Made by a program: the position numbers and the translations under genes. Under the pieces are notes generated by a model. That model did not search any database, was not told the DNA's origin, and saw only the letters and a program-made list of their open reading frames with translations. From Bugula neritina (taxonomy: Eukaryota > Bryozoa > Gymnolaemata > Cheilostomatida > Bugulidae): a stretch of DNA of 64,000 bases. The stretch is taken from NCBI GenBank assembly GCA_964035545.1, contig OZ037767.1, positions 13,635,301-13,699,300 of the forward strand, written 5' to 3'. Shown here piece by piece: positions 41,401 through 56,400 of the stretch (position 1 is the first letter of the stretch; each line of letters starts with the position of its first letter).

Positions 41401-44400
41401 GTATATGTGTGTATAGTATATGTGTGTAGAGTAATACACAGTATAGTATATGTGTATATAGTACAGTGTGTAGAGTAATACACAGTATAGTATATATGTG
41501 TATAGTACAGTGTGTAGAGTAATACACAGTATAGTATATGTGTATATAGTACAGTGTGTAAAGTAATACACAGTATAGTATATGTGTGTATAGTACAGTG
41601 TGTAGAGTAATACACAGTATAGTATAGTGTATATAGTACAGTGTGTAGAGTAATACACAGTATAGTATATGTGTGTATAGTACAGTGTGTAGAGTAATAC
41701 ACAGTATAGTATATGTGTATATAGTACAGTGTGTAGAGTAATACACAGTATAGTATATATGTATATAGTACAGTGTGTAAAGTAATACACAGTATAGTAT
41801 ATGTGTATATAGTAGAGTGTGTAGAGTAATACACAGTATAGTATATGTGTATATAGTACAGTGTGTAGAGTAATACACAGTATAGTATATGTGTATATAG
41901 TACAGTGTGTAGAGTAAAGATCTAGCACTATCAGGGGCTATATGAATACGACACACCCAGAAAGAAAGACATTAGTGCTGCTCGAATTTCACCAGCGTCA
42001 ATATTAAACCAGGAATTCATTCATAATTCCTATTCGCTACACTGAGATATGCTTCTAAAAATAGTTCACTACATCGTAGATCCAATAACGGGTAAGGGAA
42101 AGAAACTTCAAAAGTAGTGTTGACCTTTTGACCTCTACAATTCACTAAAAGGTGAAGTGAGAAAGACTGCATACAGTTCATACCTGAGTGTAGAGAGAAC
42201 TATCTATAGACGTGGTTCTACTCTGTGCAGTTGGGAAGGCGGGTGCCTCTCTGGAGAACCCGTCTGAGATAACAGAACTAGTTGGTGCTGAAGCCGACTC
42301 GTACGCCAAAGCCTTCTGTCTGTTGGAGAGCTCATGGGTCAGCCATAGTTGCAGCCTATGTCAACATATATACAACCACCTGACCAGTCTAGTCAGTGTC
42401 ACATACAGCTGTGAGTCATAAGGTACTAGAAAGACTTCACTGTGCCTGTCATACAACAACCACCTGACCAGTCTAGTCAGTGTCACATACAGCTGTGAGT
42501 CATAAGGTACTAGAAAGACTTCACTGTGCCTGTCATACAACAACCACTTGACCAGTCTAGTCAGTGTCACATACAGCTGTGAGTCATAAGGTACTAGAAA
42601 GACTTTACTGTGCCTGTCATATAGCAACCACCTGACCAGTCTAGTCAGTGTCACTTTCTAGCACCATAGTGGTTACAATGGCAGTAGAATAAATAATGAG
42701 CAACAACCATTGGAGGTGATAACCTGATGGGTTTTTGTAAAAAGTACATTTTCAGAAAAACGATGGAATACAACCGAATCTCTTAAGAGTAGAACTCTTC
42801 CACAGTAAAAAAATGTTAAATAATTTAAACAAACACCAAAAGCGGATATGATGTCATACCTGAGCTCGGCTGTGCCGTCGCAGCTGTAGTTTAGTCGATT
42901 GTCTATAGCAGAGGAAGCAGGGGAGACAACTGCATTAACCATTGGTGGAGCTGAGCTACTTTTAAGAGCTGAGACTGGGGGTCTAGGACCCAGCATTTCT
43001 TTCATGAAAGACATGTTCTCCGTGCTAAAAACATTGGTAATTATTATGCACCATCAACACAAAACATCCCAAATACATTTTGTTATACTTCAGTCGTGGA
43101 CATTCTTCAACCTAAATACCTGATACAATATATGAATTACATAAATTTCATTGCATAGATTTCCACTTCTTGTCTATCAATTAAAAATCCTTTGCGTTTC
43201 ATTCGCTTAAAGATTAACAGAATGTGGTAAGAAATGCCGGTTGTAGCAAATAATAGTAGTGAAGTTATCAAAAAACAGGAAATTTTGTTGAGCCAATAAA
43301 CTCAAAGATAGAACCAATAATACACTTTATAAAAAAGTCGTCTGTAACAACATTTGCTGAATGAATTAAGTCAGAAAATTATTTCACCATAGTAATAAAG
43401 ATATGTCCGCCAAACGACCTCGGAAGTTTCCAAGATTTAAATTAACCAGAGACTATTGCAAAGATCTGTAGCAGCTAAACTTATCAGTAGTTTTAAAAAT
43501 AGTACCAATATCTGCATCCAAAGACATAAAAAATATGTAGGGTGACACAGAGAGCAGGTGACACAGAGTGCAGGTGACACAGAGAGAAGGTGACACAGAG
43601 AGAAGGTGACACAGAGTGCAGGTGACACAGAGAGAAGGTGACACAGAGAGAAGGTGACGCAGAGAGAAGGTGACACAGAGAGAAGGTGACGCAGAGAGAA
43701 GGTGACACAGAGCGCAGGTGACACAGAGAGAAGGTGACACAGAGAAAAGGTGACACAGAGTGCAGGTGACACAAAGAGAAGGTGACACAGAGAGAAAAGA
43801 AGATGACACAGAGCGCAGGTGACACAGAGAGAAGGCGACACAGAGAGAAGGTGACACAGAGAGGTGACACAGAGTGCAGGTGACACAGAGTGCAGGTGAC
43901 ACAGAGATAAGGTGACACAGAGTGCAGGTGACACAGAGAGAAGCTGACACAGAGAGCAGGTGACACAGAGATAAGGTGACACAGAGAGAAGCTGACACAG
44001 AGAGAGTGATACAGAGTAATGAAAGAATCACAACTGACTAGAAGAAATCTGCTTCATAGAGAAGGTCCAAGTTCATGTCTACATCCATGAGGTCTTCTGG
44101 CATCAAATCCATTCCTCTTTGTAACGCTCCTAGCAACTCCAGTGAGTGGCTTTCAGAAGATGGTTCTGCACTTCCGGAAGCACCCATGCTGGTGGATTGA
44201 GACAGACCAGATGACTGGCTCGAAGATGGGAAACTTCCAGTTTCTGAAATTTAAATCGAAATAAAATTAAAATGCAAGTGAAAGAGGGCTAAATTCCATT
44301 AGCAATAACAGAAGTATATAAATTCTTAGTCAGTATACATACTATACATACTATAGTCAGTATACATAGTATACTATGTAGCTAGCTGAGCCAAGCAGGG

Positions 44401-47400
44401 CACAAAGTTAGTTAATACAAGCTGGTAGTTCCACTGCTCCTTCATTTCACATTCTCTTACAGTACGACACTAAACCAATTCTAGAAATATATTATATGTT
44501 ATTCTTCAATTAGACAGCATACCTGCTCTTGAACCAGACGACTCATCCTCAGCACCACGTGATGCCGCTGCCTCCTCGTCAGCCTCTTCTTCGGGGTCAT
44601 CTTCATTGTCATAGACCTCTAGATTTGCTCTCTCACCTAGAAGCCAACATATGGAACAGGTACAAGTCTAAGTATGGCGGTATGTGTCACAGTAGCCCCT
44701 GCATGCTGTGCAGGTGTGTGACAGGCTATTTCTCAAGTGCCCGAATTTTAAAGACGAGGCACAATGATTGTAGTCACTAGACTTATGAAAATGAGTAGAA
44801 AGCAATAAAACTTGTATACTCATACATATACAAAATTTTAAGAGAGTTTTCAAACAGTATCGTGCTGAAATTTCTTGACAAACAGTTTGAAAATTATCTT
44901 TCGCTTTCGCAAAAAAGAACACATCGTGAAATCTTGTCATTTTTAAAACAAAGGTATAACTCAGAAAAAGTTAGTGAGTAAACATGAATCCATGTAAGTG
45001 GGCCACAAAGCTCCAATGGCTCGAGTGCTTCAAGTAGCAACCCTGCCATATTGGGCGACATAATTCACATAAAGAAAGTATGTGATAAAAAAGGGGTAGA
45101 AAGTGAGAGAGCGGCTGAATTCCGTTAGATAAAAAAAAGGTTGATCTATGAAAAGTACATAAAAATATTTCTAACAATTGTATCAATTCGAAACCGGTTT
45201 TAAAGTCAAACAAGATGAGTAGCACACAGAATACCTTCAATAATCTCAGCAATCAGGCAGCCAACAGCGTGCTTTCCCCACTTGCCAGCCCAGGCCTTGG
45301 AGCGCGAGTTGTATTTACCATGCGTGATGTTATATATCAACTGTCGCAGCTGATCCCGGGTGGCCACCTCACCCAGCTTTAACGTAGGCCTTGTGCATAT
45401 AGAGAGACGGGCTAACACCTGTAGACACATCACAAGCAGAGAAATGAAAACATTCTACCCACTAAAAGTGGTTACCGGGAAAAGAAAAGTCAAATAGATG
45501 AAAACTCAGCGTAGGAGTAACAACTAAGAGTTGAGCAGAAGAAGAGATCATGGAATGCTCACCTTACAAGTTAGTATGAAGACATCAGTGTGACAGGAGA
45601 GGTTAGGTTTGAGGAGGAGGGACATGAGCCCCCTGACCACTGGGAGGACCACAGTCTTGTCCAGCACTACAGACCTTTCTATGGCACCTTTATCTGTCTC
45701 CATTGAAGGCCTGCGGTGGTCTGAAACACATAGAAACATAATAATGAGCAGTGAGTAATACTATGTGAATAGTCTTCCCATACACACATTAATACAGCTG
45801 CTTACATTCTGAACTATTGACACGGCATCTATACAGCAACTCAATTAAACAGGCATTCTATTTCAAAAGGTAAACACATTTTATCTGGTACTGCATGCAG
45901 ATTTGATAACAAAGTAAATTGGGGGCAAGAAAAACGTCGTCACAGTTTTGACGGCAAACAACTCGAGATGCTCACCCATACCGTCGAGATCTCCCATTTT
46001 AATTCCCATTAGCATCCGGCTATGTCGAGCTTCGCTTAACCACGGATCTGTTGCAGCCAACCTTCCTAGTTTCAGCAATTCTTTCTTATTCTAGAAAATT
46101 CCATAGTCCTGCTATAAAACTGACTATTTTATTCTATATTCTATACTATCCCACTCTATACACTATACTATCCCACTCTATATAATATAATATCCCACTC
46201 TATATATTCTATACTATCTCACTATATACAATATACCATCTCACTTACACGTATCTGTAAATGCTTTTTTGCTTTCTTTTCTCGGCGCGACAGTTTGTCT
46301 CCGGAACCGACTCTCTTAAACTTGACCTTAGCTTCCATCTGTGCCCTCTGCTGCCTTGCCTTATATCGAGCAGAAAGACGGTGATACTCCTGCCAAAGAC
46401 AGAGAGTAAGTAAAGGAGTGAACACTTCCGTATCTCACTAAGCTGCGGGTCTCGAAACCTCAACTCGTGACATAGTAGAATACTAGATTTAACTCACAGA
46501 CCAGTTAAATCCGGCCATGTTGTCTCTATATACACATACATAGGTCACAAAAAGGGGTCCAAGCCCTTCTCCTGACCTATGAAATCCTGTGAGAAAGGGA
46601 ACCGTGAGAAAGGGATAAGTGAGATACGGCAGAAACACTGTATTAGTTCTTGGATACTGAGTGAAGAAATTGAGTAAACACAAGAACAGAAGCGATAGTT
46701 TTAGCCAGTTGCATACATCTTTGCTGATGATGAGTCTAAACTCTAAACCCTACGATATAAAACCAGCATTCAGAGGAGATGCACCTTTCTCTTAGAGATG
46801 GACGACTCATTGGACAGGAAGTCCCATCTGCTGGTGACCAGAGGGTCACTCACGTCAAAGTTACAGTCACTGAGTCTGGAAAGGAACAGCAGCAGCCAGT
46901 TGACTAGGGTCATGTCCACGAACCCTGCAATCACATTGTAAGTAGTGAGCAAATGAGCGTGGTTTCAGTCCACAAAGTCATTGATATGAAACATTCTAGA
47001 GTGAAAGAAACAACCCACCATTGAAACTTGCGGTGTCAGTCAATGGAGCAAGCTGATTGGCTAGCAGCTGCAAGACATTGGCGCAGACTCTGTGAGCAGC
47101 TTTATGACTAGAGGAAAGACTTCTGTGGGCCATGGAGACTAGGAGACCAAAGACTCTGTAAGATAACACATACAATGTAGCACTCTAATACAAAGAGTAT
47201 AACTAAACACTAGAATACAAAGAATATAACTAAACACTAGAATACAAAGAATATAACTAAACACTAGAATACAAAAAGTATAAAAACATAACATGTGACC
47301 AGCATGTGTGAAGGTATCTCACCTGAGTTTAGGAAACTTGTAGCAGTTTGAAGAGCTGAACATTTCCAACAAAGATCTCTCAAAGAACTCTCCATACCAT

Positions 47401-50400
47401 GGCTGACGACTGCACACCTGGACTAGAAGGTTTCCTGAAACCATAAGACGTTTCGCAGTTTAGATGTCATAAAATCACTATACTGTATTGCAGCAATTGG
47501 CATAGATACGTTCGATTGACTAGTCAAAACCAAGAGACCGGAAATTCTAGTATCCCAGAATACACTCAGTAAGTAGTTGAAAGTTCAAACTTGCAATTAA
47601 TATTTGAATATATTCAAGCAAATGCGTCAATGACATTGTAGTTGTGAAGAAGTTAGGAATTACTGATCATGTATTCATTCAACTTATTTATAGGTGTGTA
47701 TATGCAACAGATAATCCACGATTGTTTCATAAGAATTTTTGGATATACAACAATGTATCTGACCTAATCATAAGACTCCCTACAACCTAGTTATAACACT
47801 TTCTGTTACCTAGCTACAAAACTCCCTGTGACCCAAATACAGCACTTCCTGTGACCTAGTCACAACACCTAATGTGACCTAATTATAGCACTTTCTGTGA
47901 CCTAGCTATAACACTTCCTGTGACCTAATTAGCGTTCCTCACCAGTGAGCAGCTGAACCTTGCGAGAGCCATGAATGCAGAGATTGAAGAAGAGCTGTTT
48001 GCAGACGTCTGCTGGTATGGACTGGTAAAGCTCGGAGGGTATTGCTGAGTCTTTGTTACTCAGCAGTAGCGCCACCAGACCTTCTATTAGACATCTCAGT
48101 TTATCTCTCGATGGAACCACCGGATGTGATTGGTTGGCATCAGTTTCACAGGCAGCCGGCAGCACGCCACGTAATCTACAAGAAACCAACCGGCAGCGCT
48201 CAAATACCAACCTTTATAACTCTTCACACTTTGAAAAGTAATGCACCGAAAATGAACAACAATAAAATAAATATAAAATAACATCTTTCATTGACTTATA
48301 GCTTTGAGGCAGCATCAAAACGTGCTTCTCAATTTGCCAAAACTCCAATAAAATACTGTAGTCTATGCGTGTCTGTCAGGTGAAGATGACTCACCGCCGT
48401 ATAGCATTGGTGGCGAGGTTGAGTTGCTGCTGTAACTTGATACACTCCTGGTAAGTCTGTTGAACTCTGTCGGCCAGTTCACGATCTTCCTCCTCTGAAT
48501 CTACTCCCTGACTCTCCGCATTCTACAGTCACACACATGATAACTATTACCTGTACTCTATAAACACGGCTGGTCAATTCTATAAGCAGCAGGCAATCAT
48601 TCAATATACACCATGACCGTTATGCAACAGTAGACCAAGAGTACTGCGTTAGACTAGCCGGCTAAACTACACTACTCTGTAAGTTTGACTTACCTGCAGA
48701 AGATCTCTCAGCCTATCACAGGCCAGTTTATAGCAGCACCTGATGTCCTCCACAGCAGAGTTGTAAACACATATCTGTCTTCTTACTTCCTCTGGAGTCC
48801 TCAAGGCCACGACATGAGCCTCCGTCTCCCAAGGGAACACATACGAGTGGCCGTAGAACACGCCCAGTGGTATGCGGTAAGTTTGGCCACTCCCACTGGT
48901 GCGAGGAGCGTACGTTATCTACAAGAACATTGTGTCATCACCAGCAGTGAAAGACTCAGCGAAATCTCACCAAGTCTAGTAGTTGGAAGAATCATATAAA
49001 ATAATTCGGAGGTGATTAAACAGAGAACAGGTCGCATGTTCACAAAGTTATGAATTCATTCTGACAAGGATTATTACATAAAGCAATTGGTAAGGCTTAC
49101 CTTGAGGTACTGGCACACGCACGCAGGTTGTATGTCAGTTAGCATGAGGCACTTGGTGCTAATATCCGTGCAAACAACCAGTCTCTGCGAGTCCACTAAT
49201 TCTCTTTCTAGCCACACGTCTATCGCAAGGGAAGTGATGTCAGCACAGGCAGGAATAACCACATCCGTTAATCTAACGGGCTGGCCAAAATCCAACACAA
49301 TATACCTTCGAGCATCTGTTGAAAAGAAATAGTACTTTCTTATGTATAATGGACCAGAGTTCGTTTTAAGTAAATGCAAGGAACGTTACTTTCCAGTTTG
49401 TTGAAAAAGAACTGCTATTGGTCGTTGATAAACGAGTAAAATGTTTAGCCCAAAAACCTGTACATAACATAGTAACTGTTTTATCTCTATTTAAATATGA
49501 GCAGGGTGTGACCTATTTATTAATCTCCATCAATGTTAATGTACATATCAGTAACTAAATTTATCAAACAGAAAAATTTTTAGGACCCATAAGTTAAGAA
49601 CAATTGCCATAGATATAAATTCACCACCAACTGCTCCTCCAAAACCATATAGATGTGCAGATGTCCCAGCTTTTGATATATGCTTATAGAAGCGCATGGC
49701 CTTAGGACCAACAAAGAGTGTATCTGAACAGTAAGGGTAATGCTACTTACTTCCAGAGCTCATTCTACCAGCTATAAGCGTGAACTCATTAGGTGGCTGA
49801 AGGATAGCCTGTATGCTAGGGTACGGTGCGGGGCCCAGAGCACCTCCGCCTTCTTTGCTGGTGTTGCCCGAGGTTTTGATGGGTGTGGCTGGAGTAGCAG
49901 AGAACTGAGAAGTGGAAGCTGCCGATGAACTGGCGGTACCGGCGCCCTCTAGTGGTGTAATGCCAAGCGGCAAGGAGCTCATAGGAATCACCTCGTACGG
50001 TTTGTATTTGAATAATTTAGACTGAAGCAAAGCTACAAGAAACAACAGCATCTGATGAAATATGGCTACAGATAGAACCAATCATATACACGAATTAATA
50101 CACAGTGGACTAGATACAGCAGCAACACAGTAAACTTAACAATATATGTCACAGTTATTATACATTCTAGTACACTATGCAGAACTATGCTTACTTTGAA
50201 CACCATTTACCCTCATCTGGCTATATTTACAAAATATTTCTTTATAAGGCAATGTTTCCTTATAAGGCAATGTTCCCTTGTAAAGAAATGTTTCCTTATA
50301 AGGTAATGCTTCATTAAAAGGCAATGCTTCCTTATAAGGCAGAAATTGTTCAGCTAGTAGTTCAGGCTATACTTACTAGTGTATTTATTTTCAATGGTCT

Positions 50401-53400
50401 TCATTGCTTCTAGTTTAGCTTTCTTAGCAGCCTACAACACAGCTTATATATTAGCTGAAAGAAACAGTAAAATGATGACGCTTACAGCTTAAAAGTTTTG
50501 AAGCAACAAACAGCCAATGGTGAAAACCTTTAGTTTGAAAATTCTAACATCTCTTTTTTAAAGCTGGATTTCCCAAACCAATAACATTTCAGATCATCTA
50601 GTATATTATATAGTATATACAGAAGACACAACATGTAAGATTACCATATATTATGTCACCCGACTGTTTGCTGCCAAACAGAGAAACATACCAGTGGATC
50701 TGAGCCAGCTGCAGCAGCTGCTGTTATCTCGTTGTTCATACTTTCCATCATGGCGCCGAGCTGAGCTTTGATACTACCAACAGTTTGAGGGACATTGATA
50801 GGAAGGCCCGCAGTGAGAGAGGCCGGGTCTGGGGCATTTGAGGAACCACTGCCATAAAACACTGGTGTCACGCCTGCAAAGTTCACAATAAAACTTATAA
50901 TAGAGGTCCTACGAGATTGAAAGAGGAGGTGGGGGACGAGCCAGCAACACTTCACATCTGCAAACTGGTATTAAACATCGGACAGGAAATATTTGTGGAA
51001 GGATAGCAGACTCGCTTGAAAATTATGCTAATATATGTCTTTAGAAACTTAGGCTAAATAGGTGTCACCTACTGGCCTAGCAGGCTACTCTTGTTCACTT
51101 AAAACTTCTTCCATCTGAATCTACTTTAAATAAAGATTTTTACTTCAGAAAAAGAAGTTCCATATTATCACAAAACTATTTGAAAACATGTTGTAAGAGG
51201 AGATGATATCTTTTCAGGTTATTTTTACTTCCTTTTACAGTATAATGTACTGCTACAGCACACAAAGCATTATTCTGGGCAAAATCAGTCAAATTCCACC
51301 TAACTACTAATACAGAAAATTCTAGAAGGCCTTTAAAAATTGAAGTGTTAACAACAGAATGGCAAAAAAACTACCGTTCACATGACTTGGCAATAACTAA
51401 TCAAACATCAAATGTATACAGCGACAGCAGAAGCGGAGAGAAGGCACTCACTTGGGCTGCTGCCGTGAGTGACGTGGATGTATTCGCTGTAGCTGTTGAT
51501 GCTGAACTGTAGCGGCTCCACCTCCAGAAGCCCGGCCACCCTCATGTCCAGCTGCTCGGCGTTTGTGAACCCTTGACACGACGACCGAGTAAGGTCAACA
51601 ATCGGCAGCTGCAGTAAACAACAGCATATCAAAGTATACAGGTTAAAAATTATTGCGTAATACAGACTTAATGAGAGGCATATTATATTTAATAAAAGGG
51701 CCTTTAATTGGTGCTAAAATTCTATTTCATACAGAGTATGCATTTTAAGAGTCAGTGTCAGGACTCAACACTTTGAAAACAAACAAAATAACAATATACA
51801 TATTACAATAATAATATGCATATTACAATAATAATATGCATATTACAATAACTATATACATATAATATATTACTGATATACATGCAACATAATAATAATA
51901 AATATAATATAATATACATATAATATAACATAATAAATATAATGAAATATGCATATAACATAATGCATGAAATGTAATATAATACATAAATAATAAATGT
52001 AACATAATAAATACACTATAGTATACAAATAATACAATATAATCAATATTATATTAATGCACATATAATACAACATGATACATATAAGGCTCTGTTATAC
52101 TCCACTGGGTGTAATCCTGAATACAGCCTACAAGTCTAAAGAGCAAGTCAAACACAGTTCTACACGAAGTCAGTAAAGAGAGCAAACAGTGTAGAAGTTG
52201 TCCTCCCACAACATCTCAACGGCTCAACTCACCACTTCGTCCTTGACATTGAGCTCTTGCCTGTCCTGCCAGGAGAAAGTAGAGGTTGGGTTGGAAGGGC
52301 GGAAGAGGTACTTGCTGACAAAGGGAGGCAGACTGGCTTCAAATACTTCGGCATCATATGGTGAGCTGGTCAGTCCGTAGCTAGACAACAAGTGGTGTGT
52401 ACTTACACATGTATATGAACAGAGTGTATACTGTAGCTACACATGTATACGAACAGAGTATATACTGTAGCTACACATGTATACGAACAGAGTGTATACT
52501 GTTGTTACACATGTATATGAACAGAGTGGATACTGTAGTAACACATGTATATGAACAGAGTGTATACTGTAGCTACACATGTATATGAGCACAGAGTGTA
52601 TACTGTAGCTACACATGTATATGAGCACAGAGTGTATACTGTAGTAACACATGTATATGAACAGAGTGTATACTGTAGCTACACATGTATACGAACAGAG
52701 TGTATACTGTAGCTACACATGTATACGAACAGAGTGTATACTGTTGTTACACATGTATATGAACAGAGTGTATACTGTAGCTACACATGTATACGAACAG
52801 AGTGTATACTGTAGCTACACATGTATACGAACAGAGTGTATACTGTTGTTACACATGTATATGAACAGAGTGTATACTGTAGCTACACATGTATATGAGC
52901 ACAGAGTGTATACTGTAGCTACACATGTATATGAGCACAGAGTGTATACTGTAGTAACACATGTATATGAACAGAGTGTATACTGTAGTAACACATGTAT
53001 ATGAGCACAGAGTTACGGGACTATACGAAACGCATTCATTGACCTCTAAGGTCCCGCTGTGTATAAAGAATAAGTATAATACCTTGAGAGTCTGTGCATG
53101 TCCGGCGAGTCGAAACTCTTGTGGTAGAGCTCAGAGAGGGCCTTTACCTCTTCACATAACTGTAAACACAAACAGTCATATGACCAGCTACGGCAAGACA
53201 TACATAGACTTGTATTTAGTGAGGACTTTATTCCGTGAATATCGAAATACAAACTGCTCACACAGCTACTGAAATGAAGGAGCATTAAAGATACTTCAAT
53301 ATCAAAGCACTTTATGAAACACACGAAGGATGAATTCATTGACAAGCAGACAAAAAGAGATAAAATGTTGCGCACTTTTTGACAGACGGTGCTGATGTGG

Positions 53401-56400
53401 AGACACTTTACGCGACTGAGGAGGAGGAAGAAATGGTGAACCGCCCCGGAGCTGGGCGACTCTCGCAGAGTGGCTAGGCTGGTCAGCAGGACCTCCAGTA
53501 AGTGATTAGAGAACCTCTGCAGCTGCTCATCTCCCAGTCTACGGCTCAGCCTGTAACACACAGCAATAATGTAGTCTGTGTAAACTATACTGACAGACAC
53601 ACAGACAGACAGATATACAGACAGCCAGAGAGACACAGTGTAGTCTATATAAACTGTGCTGAGAGATATGATAGCCAGACAAACAGACAGACATACATGC
53701 AGGTATACACAGACAGATAAACACACATGTATAGAGACACGCAGACAGACGTCTAGACAGACACACAGACAGATACAGACATACAAACAGACATACAGAG
53801 ACAGGCATGCGTAATGACAGACAGACACGCAGACAGACACGCAGACAGACAGACATGAAGAGACAGACGGACACACAGAGACACACACACACACACGGCC
53901 ATACTTACTCTGTACAGACAGTCAGTAGTCTAGTAAAAGTGTGGCTGGAGGATCGAGTGCCTCTGATGATGCAATGTTCAACTAGGGCAGGCAGCTGTTG
54001 CTCTACGGCAGCAAGCACGCTGTTCTCGTACTTCCTGCAAGTAAGATAATTGGTCGATTAACAAACAGCAGTTTCTAACACCTGAGGGGGAGGGATACGT
54101 ATCAAACCAGGTTATTTATATGGCAAAGCGAAACTTTGTAACTGAAAATACAGTAGAGAAAATACACACAAGAGAGCACACTAAAAAAACAAAAAATAAA
54201 TGTAATATTATTAATCCAGCAAGCGGCTGCAAATATCTCTCAAGACTCTACACCACTTTAGCTAATTAGTATAGAGATCAATGGCGTTTACAAAGAACTC
54301 TATTTGGTTAGTTCGTATGCGTTTAGAAAACCTGGAAGAACAAACCTGGGAGAGACCTCATTGGTCTGAAGCATAGCAATCCAGCCTAAAACCCTCATAG
54401 CTGAGATCCGGTTCTGCTCTGTAGCCAGGAGGGAGCTTTCCAGAGGCGAGTCGGGGCTGTGTGTGAGACGTCCCGTATGCGCCACTTCTGTGAGGTTAGC
54501 GTGGAGCTTATTAGAGTCCAGCATGGCCAGTCGTGTCAACTAGAATCAAACAAAACACAGTCATCCTCATGCAGAGTGAGGAATGAAATATAAATGATAA
54601 ACATTTATATAAAGGTAATAATTTGAACCAGTGATTATCTAATGTTCACACATACTAAGGAGGGGGGGGAAACTCTCACAGCAGATGACTGCAAGACGGG
54701 AAATTCTATTCTTAAAAGGACATTATGCAACCAATTTAGTTACACACACCGGGATTTTGAGTGTTGCTCAAGACATGGCAATAATGCATTTACATTCTTC
54801 ATTCCAGATAAACAACCTGCATTTCAGTTTGTTTCTTTTTCAAAGTTTAAATTTCAAGATTATAGAAATCCCATAAGGACCAGAATTCGAGCATAAGGCA
54901 CCAACCAACCTTCTCATGCGGGTAGTGCGTAGCCTTGGTCTTCCTCACAGAGATGGAGATCTCGTCAATGAGATCCATCCCTATAGAGCTTTTAGCAGTT
55001 CGGTCTGAGTTCTTAGCTGAAGCATTACTATTGCGGGGCGTACTCATACGACCCATCGTACTAGAGGAAGTCATGTTGGACTTCTCTGAAGATACTTCGG
55101 CTCTCACTTGAGGAAATAGCATGGATTCCAGATTCTGAGGTAAGTTTCCACCGGGCTAAATAAAGCAACCTCCACATTAACTTAAAGGCTACACATCATT
55201 GAAGGCAACATAGCCAGGGATCAGTGAGCATGTAACAAAGGGTATGCTGACAACTGTGGTAATCAGGCTACTTCTAATACATATAGAACACCACTGCCTT
55301 GAACCACTGATAATTCCACATGAAATACCGTCCAAGAGATGTAGCTATGATGAGAGTAAATAAAAAGTAGTTGAATTACTATAATACTTCTCACAATACC
55401 TGCACTTCAGACTGGGTGGTGCTTCTGGCCATTTTCATGTAGATTACCAGAGAGCGAGGTTTGATTTGAAGAAGGGCTGGAGCTGTTAGCGTCACCGTCC
55501 CAGATAGTCCTGACACGTCAACAACTGAGGCTAAGCTGACAGGGGCAGAGAGTAACTGCAGCTTGTGCTGGTCCAGGAAGGACTGGGCGAGGAACGCCTC
55601 GTCCGGTGTGGAGGAAGAAAGGAAGGAGCTCTGCTCAATATAATGTGTACAACTAACTGACTCAGACTTTACAAAGAACTGTGTCAGCACAGCTTATCTC
55701 AGCCATGATACAAGATATCCCAACATTTCTTTGTGTGAAGGCAGAAGGTTTAAGAAGTTAAATACTCAAATCTATAGTTTAGATTTGCGAGGATTATTTT
55801 ACGAAAATCAACTCTGAAACTAGTATGGCAAGTAGTAATAGAGCTGATAATACATTAGTTATATAGTAACAATATATAGTAACAATATAGTAGTAATATA
55901 GAATACAGTAGCAGCAGGGGTAGTAAAATAGTGGTAATATGACCAGTAAATGTAATATGGTGGCAATATATAGCAGTATTACAAGAGTAGTAATACGATA
56001 GTAATATAGAAGTAAGACAGAAATAATACAGGTAGTAATATGGCTGGTAATACAGATAGTAATGATATAGTAAGATAAGTTTGGTTTCCCAAAAATCGGA
56101 TGTTGACATAGCATTGGACAGATTTCAATAAAATCATATTTTCATTGCAAAAAGTGAGCCTACACGTTCGGCACAGAACCTTAGAAATATGCAGAATGTA
56201 CACCAACAATAATTATTACAGACACTGTGTAATTAGCAAACTAACACAAGTCTACTGACACAGAAAACTGGTTCACATACAGGTCTTTCAGTGAGATAGG
56301 ATATAGTGTGGAGTTACCTTCCCACGGTATCTCACGTCCACTTTATGACAGAGTAGTGCAACTCTAATATCAGGGATACTCCGGGCTTTTCCCTGGATGG

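Noticed and set aside
41043-41956. Long minus-strand open frames rich in Tyr/Thr (up to 263 residues)
   Set aside because: They arise from the 44-bp minisatellite, which lacks stops in all three minus frames; only the part encoded by 41093-41315 is a real BIRC6 exon.
43437-44031. Open frames of 157-192 residues with Leu/Ser/Cys repeats
   Set aside because: Translation of the 15-16-bp GTGACACAGAGA array; three overlapping frames are all open, as expected for a repeat without stops.
53539-53894. Minus-strand frame rich in Cys/Val/Ser resembling a membrane protein
   Set aside because: Reading of the CAGACA/ACACAC microsatellite; only the segment at 53376-53550 is exon.
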